A stretch of DNA of 30,362 nt from a virus: the IMG/VR virus record IMGVR_UViG_3300001683_000036, positions 1 through 30,362 of that record; one strand, given 5' to 3'. Each line of letters begins with the position of its first letter. Position 1 is the first letter of the stretch. The notes beneath the pieces are model-generated. The model worked only from the letters and a program-made list of their open reading frames with translations, searched no databases and had not been told where the DNA came from. This document shows positions 1-6,729 of the stretch, piece after piece. The position numbers were made by a program, and so were the translations under genes.

Positions 1-115
1 TTTTGGTCATATCAGTATATGAACTCAAAATTTCCTTTTTATCATTTAATGAATTGGTATTTTGTAATTCTATTACCAATTCATTTAGTCTATTAAATTT
101 AACGTTCTCTCTCAT
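1..115 (-). CDS. 5' end of an unidentified gene (partial; possibly DNA ligase-like)
   Basis: An open frame starts with ATG at 115-113 and runs off the window edge. The 38 visible residues begin MRENVKFNRLNELVIELQNT and continue with a lysine- and serine-rich stretch ending SSYTDMTK. No stop is present. The ATG lies only about 11 bases after the -10 box of the promoter at 126-154, so the transcript would have almost no leader and no room for a Shine-Dalgarno site. The pattern of a short leucine-rich helix followed by an 'LNDKKEIL' stretch reminds me of the N-terminus of T4-type ATP-dependent DNA ligases. That is only a weak resemblance, because no catalytic motif falls inside the window. Confidence 0.6.
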   Translation of the reverse strand, partial: MRENVKFNRLNELVIELQNTNSLNDKKEILSSYTDMTK

Positions 116-125
116 TTCGTACTTG

Positions 126-154
126 ATCTTACGACATATTTTCGTTAAAGTCAA
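126..154 (-). promoter_or_regulatory. sigma70-type promoter P1
   Basis: Read on the minus strand, the -35 box TTGACT (154-149) is followed by a 17-base spacer and the -10 box TAAGAT (131-126). An A-rich stretch (AAAAAAAGTGAAAAAAA) lies just upstream, like an UP element. Box sequences, spacing and flanks match the promoter at 583-611 almost exactly. The predicted start of transcription is about position 119, a few bases before the ATG at 115. This implies a leaderless or nearly leaderless message for the partial gene. Confidence 0.75.
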
Positions 155-172
155 GTGTTTTTTTCACTTTTT

Positions 173-421
173 TTAGATTAATTCCAACATTGACATTGGA
201 ACATTATATAACCGACCTCTCATATCAACAACACATTTAACTTTGTTGATTTTAGTAATCCTACCTTCGGTTTTCTTGGTCTTTTGGACTACATAAACTT
301 TATCTCCAACTGAAAATGACATTCTCCCCAACATCACTTTACAATCATTGATAAATGCTGATAGTTCATTCAAGTCTGAAAGACTATCCAATTTTCTGAT
401 TTTGTTTTTTATTGATAACAT
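173..421 (-). CDS. conserved small phage protein with SH3/KOW-like C-terminal half
   Basis: An 82-residue protein of unknown function. The N-terminal ~30 residues are a charged helix (KNKIRKLDSLSDLNELSAFI). The rest is short beta-strand-like segments (FSVGDKVYVV, GRITKINKVKCVVDM, LYNVPMSMLELI), a pattern typical of a small SH3-like barrel. I recall similar small proteins in T4-like cyanophages and marine phages, without a known role. The ATG at 421 is preceded by a GAGAGAG purine run about 7 bases upstream, which serves as ribosome binding site. It is transcribed from promoter P2 (583-611) through a leader of about 150 bases, and its stop lies just upstream of promoter P1. It could be a nucleic-acid-binding regulator, but that is a guess from the fold pattern. 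Confidence 0.75.
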   Translation of the reverse strand: MLSIKNKIRKLDSLSDLNELSAFINDCKVMLGRMSFSVGDKVYVVQKTKKTEGRITKINKVKCVVDMRGRLYNVPMSMLELI

Positions 422-576
422 TTATTTACTCTCTCTATTTGTTACTTGATTGAGTTTCGTGGATTCTTCTGGACTTCTATTAAAAGACCTTCACACTCAC
501 CGAAGGATATTTCCCTCGTATTAGTCGGGAACCGAACTACTTGTTTTCGTTCTGTTGTATTCCCTATCTCAATCTC
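422..576 (-). promoter_or_regulatory. long 5' leader of the 82-residue gene, possibly structured
   Basis: Between the predicted start of promoter P2 and the ATG at 421 lie about 150 bases without an open frame. The leader is less AT-rich than its surroundings. It contains at least one small hairpin, CCTTC paired with GAAGG at 488-492/502-506, with a second weak stem next to it (GGTCTT paired imperfectly with AAGTCC). I see no tRNA cloverleaf and no riboswitch class I can name. It may regulate translation of the small protein, but the predicted stems are short and could be chance. Confidence 0.35.
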
Positions 577-582
577 TACTTG

Positions 583-611
583 ATCTTACGACAAAAAAAC
601 GAGAAAGTCAA
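583..611 (-). promoter_or_regulatory. sigma70-type promoter P2
   Basis: On the minus strand, the -35 box TTGACT (611-606), a 17-base spacer and the -10 box TAAGAT (588-583) form a near-consensus promoter. It has the same A-rich upstream stretch as P1. The TGA stop codon of the GH6 gene (610-608) is embedded in the -35 box, so the promoter overlaps the end of that gene. It drives the 82-residue gene through the long leader. The shared flanks (TCAAGT after the -10 box, AAAAAAGTGAAAAAAA before the -35 box) indicate that P1 and P2 are copies of one element. Confidence 0.78.
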
Positions 612-1459
612 GTCTTTTTTTCACTTTTTTTGTTATGTATCAAATCTAATGCCAGATTATGAGAGAATCTACCAGCTTTAGGACCCCCATTGACCTTTCC
701 ATCACTTTCACCTGGTACTTTAATCCAAAGGTATGCATCTACTATTTCATCACAAGTTTTAGTAGTTGGATATTCACCTATTGACCTACCATATGGATTG
801 AAATGTTCTTTTGTTGCTCCTGTACCATTTCTTGATGTATCTATAACAAAATGTTTTCCGTCTAATCTCTTACTTATAGACTTTCCATACTTATAACAAG
901 TTGTAGTTGCGTAATAATTACTCGTATTTATACTGAATCCTTTTATCTTATTTACATCACACATTCTTAGATATGCAACTGCCTTTGGAACTGATAACCA
1001 ACCAGGATTACCAATATCTAAATAAACAATTGAATTTGTCTTACTCAACAACTTAACTGATTTTTTTATCAAAGATAATCGTTTTAATCCATCTACCACT
1101 CCCATATCTTCCATATGTGGAATACAATCTGGTTCGTATATCACAATAGGACTTCTATCACCTATTGCGTCACAGAACCCTCTAATAAACTTTAAATACT
1201 CTTTATCACTATTTGCACCACCCTTTGAGTGATGGCCTAAATCTCTGTATGGGATTGAATATATGACTAATATTGGTAAATACGGGTCTGCCCGTTTTAA
1301 TAGTCTTTGGATTGATTTTTTAGTCTTTCTAATAGTTCGTTTGGGCCCAACACCATACCAAAAAGCCGTTGGTTCTCTTGTGATTTCTTTTATTTGAGGA
1401 TATTCTTTACAAACTTCTTTATGACTGTTCCATTCAGGATAGTAAAACCTATAATTCAT
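608..1459 (-). CDS. glycoside hydrolase family 6 (cellulase/cellobiohydrolase-type) protein
   Basis: A 283-residue protein that is essentially a complete GH6 catalytic domain. GH6 enzymes cut beta-1,4-glucosidic bonds with inversion of configuration. Family motifs appear in the right order: VIYSIPYRDLGHHSKGGA (~66-82), IVIYEPDCIPHM (~105-116), VYLDIGNPGWL (~145-155), GFSINTSNY (~174-182), FVIDTSRNGTG (~204-214), NPYGRSIG (~221-228) and DAYLWIKVPGESDG (~241-254). The aspartates D73, D111 and D253 align by motif with the catalytic and supporting acids of known GH6 enzymes (D175, D221 and D401 of Trichoderma Cel6A). There is no signal peptide, linker or carbohydrate-binding module, so export would depend on lysis or on being part of the virion. 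The ATG at 1459 overlaps the end of the upstream gene by 11 bases. Base composition matches its neighbours. The family call is secure; the polymer attacked is unknown and could be cellulose-like exopolysaccharide or another glucan. Confidence 0.93.
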   Translation of the reverse strand: MNYRFYYPEWNSHKEVCKEYPQIKEITREPTAFWYGVGPKRTIRKTKKSIQRLLKRADPYLPILVIYSIPYRDLGHHSKGGANSDKEYLKFIRGFCDAIGDRSPIVIYEPDCIPHMEDMGVVDGLKRLSLIKKSVKLLSKTNSIVYLDIGNPGWLSVPKAVAYLRMCDVNKIKGFSINTSNYYATTTCYKYGKSISKRLDGKHFVIDTSRNGTGATKEHFNPYGRSIGEYPTTKTCDEIVDAYLWIKVPGESDGKVNGGPKAGRFSHNLALDLIHNKKSEKKT

Positions 1460-1880
1460 CTTTTAATTTTTGATCTATCTCCCATGTATCTACATTTACA
1501 ATAGTATAAATTCTTGTTCTAATTTTATTGAGTCCTTCATCATTTACTAATAATAGAGTATTCTGAAACTCCGACCATTCAATAGGAAATGATTTATCTA
1601 ATACACCTTGATTCTTTTCTCTAATTATTTCGTTTAGTGCATTTATAGTATAAAGTGTATTGGTCTGTTTCTTTCTATGTAATGCTATTGTATCAACACC
1701 TTCAATATAATTATCTTCATTTTGTGGTATATTATAAGTACAAATTAATTGATGATGGTCATCTTCATTAGTGAATACATAAATTTTGTTGAATACTATA
1801 TCGTGGCACTCAATGATAAGACTTACTGTATCGTAGAGTCTATTTCGTTTAGTGAATGTGCAAAGTAGTTGTGTTTTCAT
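1449..1880 (-). CDS. conserved phage protein of unknown function
   Basis: I choose the ATG at 1880 (143 residues, MKTQLLCTFTK...). A longer frame exists from 1901, but a clear AGGAG motif sits about 5 bases upstream of the 1880 start. This start also gives a 7-base gap to the preceding stop at 1888 instead of an overlap. The protein shows alternating beta-strand segments, including IYVFTNEDDHHQLICTYNI. It also has the stretch ALHRKKQTNTLYTINALNEI, which I recall as well conserved in proteins of T4-like marine phages with no assigned role. It lies between the 894-residue protein and the GH6 gene and overlaps the latter by 11 bases. No membrane segment or catalytic motif is recognisable. Confidence 0.8.
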   Translation of the reverse strand: MKTQLLCTFTKRNRLYDTVSLIIECHDIVFNKIYVFTNEDDHHQLICTYNIPQNEDNYIEGVDTIALHRKKQTNTLYTINALNEIIREKNQGVLDKSFPIEWSEFQNTLLLVNDEGLNKIRTRIYTIVNVDTWEIDQKLKDEL

Positions 1881-1887
1881 TATACTC

Positions 1888-4572
1888 CTACTCCTCTTCA
1901 CTCTCTAATTTTTCTTGTAGTTTTTCTGCTTCTACTAACTTGGCCATAGTCTCATCTAAATCCTTTTGTTTTGCCTTAGTAAGACCACCCTTCTTAGATT
2001 TTTTAATTTCTTCCAATGCATCTCTTTTCCTCTCTAATACTTTAATTCTTTTTTTGTTGGTTTCCCTTAATTTTCTTTTCCCTTCTGGGAGATTAGCTTC
2101 AGTATCGGATACTTCATCATCCCTTCTATCATAAATATCTAAAAGTTGATCAGAATAAGTTACTCTATCATTTGCTGGCCATTTTTTTGGATCTGCCTCT
2201 CCGTCATTCTTCAATACTTTCTGGAAATACCCAGTTGTTCCCATTTCAAGAGTAGGTGATGCGTTTGTTCCTCTTGACCTTGCCCTTAATGTAACCAAAG
2301 GTCTATTTCCATCTATATGTGTAATAAAAATAGTACCTGTAGCGTAATCTATTTCTATCTTTTCAAGTAATTTATCCACAATTTCTTGTTCAATTTTTTT
2401 TCTTTTTTTCTCCCAAGCTTCAAATCCTTTAGGGTCCTTTGTTTTACTTGGTTTAGGTCCTAATTCATCAAGTTCTTTTAAGAGATTCTCAATTGTTCCA
2501 TCGTCATTGAATAAAGCTAATAGAGTTTTTCTATCTTGTATAACTCCTGACAGTCCATCTTCTTCTCCTTCATCACCATATAAAACTTGAAATGAATCAT
2601 ATGTATCAGATTCTTCATCACCCAATATTCCTAATGAACTTAATATATGTGAACTCTTTAAAAACCACTTTTTAAATGCTTTTTTGGCCTCTGGAGTATC
2701 TAAGGCCTCATACATTGATTTTGTTAATACGGCATCTAATTTTCGTTGTTCATCATATGGTTTATGGTGTGCTTCTCGTTGTGGTTCTGTCCAATCGGGA
2801 TTATTATAATTTTGAAAAATTCTAAAAGTAGATTTATGGTCGGTTTTTGACATTAAATCCCCTTCGGCGAGAGATTCAGTTTGTCTTTGACCATAATTAT
2901 TTTTTTTCTTCGTCTCTAATTTTTCTCTTGCCCTTTTTAAAGCTTTTTTTGCGTTTTTGGTTTTGGTTTCTCGTTTTTTATTTTCTTTTTCTTGCCAAGC
3001 TAGTCTTTTCTTTGCATCTTTATACTGTTTACTATCTTTACCTTCGGGATATTTCTTTTCAATTTGACTTAATACATAATGTCCACCCTCTGCAACTTCA
3101 CGATATTTTCTATTTTCTTCTTCTTGTTTTTTTATTGATTTTTCTTGTTTTTTTATTGATTTTTCTTCTTCTGCCAACTCAGATTGAGAAATTTTTGGAT
3201 TAGTTGTCATTAAGTTATGAACATCAATCTCATCGTCATTTAACCATGCATCTCTATGTCCCAACACACCTTCTAAAAACTCTGTATGTGCTTCAAGTTT
3301 GGTTTGACCTGTAATCTTTTTCAGTTGTGATTGAAGATTCTCACAATCCTCTGATCCTCTATTTTCCTTTCTATCACATCCGAGGGCGTATGCCTGTTTT
3401 ATAAGAGAATGAACATGCCTAACTCCTTCAGCATAAGTTTTATGTTCTGGACTATCTTTATCTAATATTGCTGTAGCTGTTTTTTGTTCTCTTTCGGCCT
3501 TTCTTTTCTCATGATGTTCTATGGCCGCTGATTGTCGTATCTTATCTACGAGTTCTTTGGCTTCATCTATACATTTTTCATCTCCATTACATTCATCGGT
3601 CATATCCTTTTCCATCTTATCCGTCAATTTAACGATTTCTTTTGCATATCCTTTATTAATCCAAAAAACTGCTCCACTTTCTTTTAATGAAACTCCAGCC
3701 AACTTACCATCTGTCGTTTTAATAAACATATCTGCTGGAGTTTTATGTCCAGTTGTTCCAACTAATTTTTGTCCGTCTGGGGTATCCCATGCAATTTCTT
3801 CAATATTCTCAATACCTATTCCATCTGGATTCTTTTCATCATCTTTTATCAATAACCTATCAAGAGTATTGAATGATGCTTCCATATTTTTACAAGATAA
3901 AAGATATACTGTTTTCTTTTTATCAGTTGAACATATTTCTTCTAACTCTCCTCTTAAATCTTTTAAAGTAACATCTAACCATTCTTTCTTCTGTTTCCAG
4001 TCCATGGCCTCCCAATCTTCACGTGTTTTTGCACCTTTTGGTGGTGGGCCACCAAATTCTTCATCCCACTTGTCTTTAGCTTTCATTGCCCCTTCAACCA
4101 CAACCGCTTCTTGTGCCTGTGATTCTGGAGTTCCCATTCCTGCATCTTCGTCTGATAAATCATCGTTCTTCTGTCGGCGAGCAGCATTTTCAACATTCTT
4201 TCTATCGTTTTTTCTTAATTCTTCTTTTTCATCATCAGTTAATTCTTCATCTTCATCTTCAAAATCCTCACCACCAATATAAACGTTTGCAGACTCTTCA
4301 CTGTCCATCCCATATCTTGGAATGTCTTGACCCGTTTTCCATCCTGCCCAACCACCATCTGTCTGCCAAACACTATTTTTTTCTCTTTTCTCAACAATTA
4401 CTTCTTTTCCATTTCTCAAATTACCAAGAATCTCATTCGTGGCATTCTCATCCCAACCAAACTTTATTAATGATTCTCGTAACAAAGCAAGGTGTCGTGG
4501 ATTGGTCATATCTGGACCACCATCTCCGCACTTATGTGCAAAATCTGATAATATTTTATCCCAATTTTTCAT
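1888..4572 (-). CDS. large phage protein with a candidate PD-(D/E)XK nuclease core
   Basis: An 894-residue, highly charged protein. Residues ~1-55 form a conserved-looking head (GPDMTNPRHLALLRESLIKF, then GWDENATNEILGNLR) that I recall from many uncultured marine phage proteins. An acidic low-complexity region follows (~100-145). Around residues 276-300 the sequence HKTPADMFIKTTDGKLAGVS continues into LKES. D281 followed by S295-L-K297 fits the spacing of a PD-(D/E)XK nuclease with serine in place of the acidic residue. Residues ~455-560 are coiled coil with repeats such as SIKKQEKSIKKQEEE. The C-terminal part includes a strand-rich stretch (IDYATGTIFITHIDGNRPLV), and another coiled coil ends the protein. 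The start overlaps the polymerase-like gene by ATGA, so translation is coupled. Nuclease activity is inferred from one motif pair only. Confidence 0.85.
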   Translation of the reverse strand: MKNWDKILSDFAHKCGDGGPDMTNPRHLALLRESLIKFGWDENATNEILGNLRNGKEVIVEKREKNSVWQTDGGWAGWKTGQDIPRYGMDSEESANVYIGGEDFEDEDEELTDDEKEELRKNDRKNVENAARRQKNDDLSDEDAGMGTPESQAQEAVVVEGAMKAKDKWDEEFGGPPPKGAKTREDWEAMDWKQKKEWLDVTLKDLRGELEEICSTDKKKTVYLLSCKNMEASFNTLDRLLIKDDEKNPDGIGIENIEEIAWDTPDGQKLVGTTGHKTPADMFIKTTDGKLAGVSLKESGAVFWINKGYAKEIVKLTDKMEKDMTDECNGDEKCIDEAKELVDKIRQSAAIEHHEKRKAEREQKTATAILDKDSPEHKTYAEGVRHVHSLIKQAYALGCDRKENRGSEDCENLQSQLKKITGQTKLEAHTEFLEGVLGHRDAWLNDDEIDVHNLMTTNPKISQSELAEEEKSIKKQEKSIKKQEEENRKYREVAEGGHYVLSQIEKKYPEGKDSKQYKDAKKRLAWQEKENKKRETKTKNAKKALKRAREKLETKKKNNYGQRQTESLAEGDLMSKTDHKSTFRIFQNYNNPDWTEPQREAHHKPYDEQRKLDAVLTKSMYEALDTPEAKKAFKKWFLKSSHILSSLGILGDEESDTYDSFQVLYGDEGEEDGLSGVIQDRKTLLALFNDDGTIENLLKELDELGPKPSKTKDPKGFEAWEKKRKKIEQEIVDKLLEKIEIDYATGTIFITHIDGNRPLVTLRARSRGTNASPTLEMGTTGYFQKVLKNDGEADPKKWPANDRVTYSDQLLDIYDRRDDEVSDTEANLPEGKRKLRETNKKRIKVLERKRDALEEIKKSKKGGLTKAKQKDLDETMAKLVEAEKLQEKLESEEE

Positions 4573-5840
4573 AATTTCTCTGTGATATCTTCCATTTCAT
4601 GGTAGTTTGTCCCCTTACTTGTCTTAGTGGGAAATAACCCGTTACTCTCGATAATCTTTTTAATTTTTTTCAAAAAGTCCACTCCATCGTCTAAGTTAAA
4701 GTCAAACAAAAATGAATCATAACTGTACAAAATCAATTTACTTTTGTATGATTCTAAAAAAGGAATAAGGTTACTTAACATTTTCATATTGTTTTCTGTT
4801 TCCATTAACTGAATCATATAGTTAAATAATTTATTCCGATTCATGTCAGATAAATTTTTCCTAAATATCTTCTTATTATAAATATTAGAAGTTATAAAAT
4901 CTCTTTGTTTATACTCACTCCAAATTTTATTAATATAATCGTGAACTTTACCGAAAAATGGATTTATTTGAACTACTTCTATTGGAATATGACCATACAA
5001 ATATTGAAATGACCTATTTTTGGATTCATCATAAGTAACATCACCGTAAAACTTTGCCATATGTTTATGAACTGAACCTTCTGGGAATTTATAATCTACC
5101 ACTTCACCTATCAACCGTAAGTGATATGCGTCATAATCGAATTCAACCAACATTCCATTTTCAAATCTACTCTTAAATGGTTTTCGTGAACCATCTGTTT
5201 TGTTTAATGCTGCAAAATTAATTCCACCAAATCTATTACTTGGTCTACCAGTTGATGTATAGAGATTATATTCACTATACACCAATTCATCATTATATCT
5301 TAATCCTGATGATTCTAAATACGTTAAGTTATCAATAATATTATCATTATATATTTCGTAACCACAATCCAACCACATCTCTAATTTCTTATATAATATG
5401 CGACAATACTCAACGTGTTTCAAAATAGGAATAACAGTATTTATATCTTTCATTTTATAATATTTCCTATTAAAATAATCATGAGAATTTGTAGTTATAT
5501 CATCAATATCTAATGGTTCATTATTATTCATATAATAAACAAGATTAATATCTATCACATTTTTCCATTTAACAATATGATTAAATTGTTTCTTATCATA
5601 AATATATTTTTTATTATCTGAATTAAGTTTATCGAGATAAGATATATCAAGATTTATTGCTTCACTATGATTAAACGGTAAAATATATTCATCACCACCT
5701 AATAATTTCACATATAATAGGCACAAAGAATTCTCAAGTGGATGTTTATTCACATCAGATAAAACTGGAATTAAAATACAATCAGAGTTTTTATATTTTT
5801 CTATAAAATCTTCAAACTCATGTTTCGTTTCTACTATCAC
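4569..5840 (-). CDS. short family-A (PolA-like) DNA polymerase-related protein
   Basis: A 423-residue protein with the motifs of DNA polymerase I in order. There is STGRPSN (~196-202, compare TGRLS); motif A, LVEFDYDAYHLRLIG, with D235 at the place of D705 of E. coli Pol I; motif B, KNRSFQYLYG, with K274, F278 and Y282 at the places of K758, F762 and Y766; NYMIQ (340-344, compare NAPMQ); and motif C, LYSYDSFLFDF, with D375 at the place of D882. The first ~150 residues look like a worn 3'-5' exonuclease fold (IYDKKQF, VIDINLVYYM) without the DxE metal-binding pair. The arginine expected four residues before K274 is Y. Motif C reads YDS instead of HDE. It is much shorter than Klenow fragment (~600 residues). 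The start is a GTG at 5840 overlapping rimK-like by 23 bases; no better start lies nearby. Role could be repair, gap filling or an inactive relative. Confidence 0.82.
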   Translation of the reverse strand: MIVETKHEFEDFIEKYKNSDCILIPVLSDVNKHPLENSLCLLYVKLLGGDEYILPFNHSEAINLDISYLDKLNSDNKKYIYDKKQFNHIVKWKNVIDINLVYYMNNNEPLDIDDITTNSHDYFNRKYYKMKDINTVIPILKHVEYCRILYKKLEMWLDCGYEIYNDNIIDNLTYLESSGLRYNDELVYSEYNLYTSTGRPSNRFGGINFAALNKTDGSRKPFKSRFENGMLVEFDYDAYHLRLIGEVVDYKFPEGSVHKHMAKFYGDVTYDESKNRSFQYLYGHIPIEVVQINPFFGKVHDYINKIWSEYKQRDFITSNIYNKKIFRKNLSDMNRNKLFNYMIQLMETENNMKMLSNLIPFLESYKSKLILYSYDSFLFDFNLDDGVDFLKKIKKIIESNGLFPTKTSKGTNYHEMEDITEKL

Positions 5841-6729
5841 TATAACCTATTTTATGTTTTACATATGTAACTATTTGTTCTGCAATATTTGTCTTGGTAA
5901 ATTTATCCATTCCTTCAAAACCAGGAGATGAGTTAACCTCACAAATACTATATCCTTCTCCATCAAATAACAAGTCCACCCCTGCTATATCCAAACCAAG
6001 TAGTCTTGCTGATTCACCACCTAACCATTCTATCTCATCATCAATTTGATATGGAATACCTTTACCACCTCTTGTAATGTTAGCTCTGAAATCGTCATCT
6101 ATTGATTGTCTCATCATGCAACCAACTACTTTACCATTTACCACTAAAACTCTTAAATCTTTTCCATGAGAATCCTTGATAAACTCTTGAACTATAATGT
6201 TATAACTTGGTTTGGTTATCTCTGCCATCTTCAAAAGTTGTTCAAATTGTTTCTTGGTTTCTGCTAAGAATACACCAGCACCAAATGAACCACTTAATGT
6301 TTTAATAATAACAGGAAAGTTTATGTTCTTCTCTACAAAATCTATATTGATTGGATGTCTTACTAAAAGTGTTTTTGGTACTGGTAAATTAGACTGTCCT
6401 AATATTTGTTGAGTGTATAACTTATCTTTAACTGTATCTATGGAATTACTTCCATTAATAAGTATCACTCCCAATCTTTCTAAGTGCCGTATAATCGCTT
6501 TTATAAAATATGTAGTTCCACTACCCGTTCTTGGTATTACAAAATCAGGTAATGGTCTTGACTTACCATCAACTAAAATACTTTTTCTATCATCTCTATC
6601 TACGAAAATATCTACGTCTTGTGGATTTACAACTCGGACCTTAATATCTTGTTTCTCAAACTCTTCTATAAGTTTATTAGTTTCCCAAGATTCATCTATA
6701 GGATTTTTATATAATATCCAACCATTCAT
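5818..6729 (-). CDS. RimK-like ATP-grasp ligase
   Basis: A 303-residue member of the ATP-grasp superfamily closest in pattern to RimK/LysX/GshB. Such enzymes use ATP to join an amino acid to a carboxylate; RimK itself adds glutamates to the C-terminus of ribosomal protein S6. Visible features are the substrate-fold N-terminus; FPVIIKTLSGSFGAGVFLAE (lysine and glycine-rich loop); IIVQEFI, the adenine-contacting segment; GKDLRVLVVNGKVVG; and the metal-binding end DLLFDGEGYSICEVNSSPGF, whose E and N bind Mg-ATP. I choose the ATG at 6729 because it forms an ATGA overlap with the thyX stop; a TTG two codons upstream is less likely. The target in the infected cell is unknown. Candidates are ribosomal protein S6, another host protein, or a small metabolite. 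Confidence 0.88.
   Translation of the reverse strand: MNGWILYKNPIDESWETNKLIEEFEKQDIKVRVVNPQDVDIFVDRDDRKSILVDGKSRPLPDFVIPRTGSGTTYFIKAIIRHLERLGVILINGSNSIDTVKDKLYTQQILGQSNLPVPKTLLVRHPINIDFVEKNINFPVIIKTLSGSFGAGVFLAETKKQFEQLLKMAEITKPSYNIIVQEFIKDSHGKDLRVLVVNGKVVGCMMRQSIDDDFRANITRGGKGIPYQIDDEIEWLGGESARLLGLDIAGVDLLFDGEGYSICEVNSSPGFEGMDKFTKTNIAEQIVTYVKHKIGYSDSRNET

Noticed and set aside
422-576. tRNA in the leader before the 82-residue gene
   Set aside because: A TTCGGTTCCCGAC stretch looks like a T arm, but no acceptor, D or anticodon stems can be drawn around it.
1881-1901. Seven-residue N-terminal extension of the 143-residue protein
   Set aside because: It would overlap the preceding gene. The internal ATG at 1880 has a clear AGGAG site at the right distance.
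3521-4282. 253-codon open frame on the plus strand
   Set aside because: It is a Ser/Phe-rich mirror of the acidic, lysine-rich 894-residue protein. No start signal or family resemblance.
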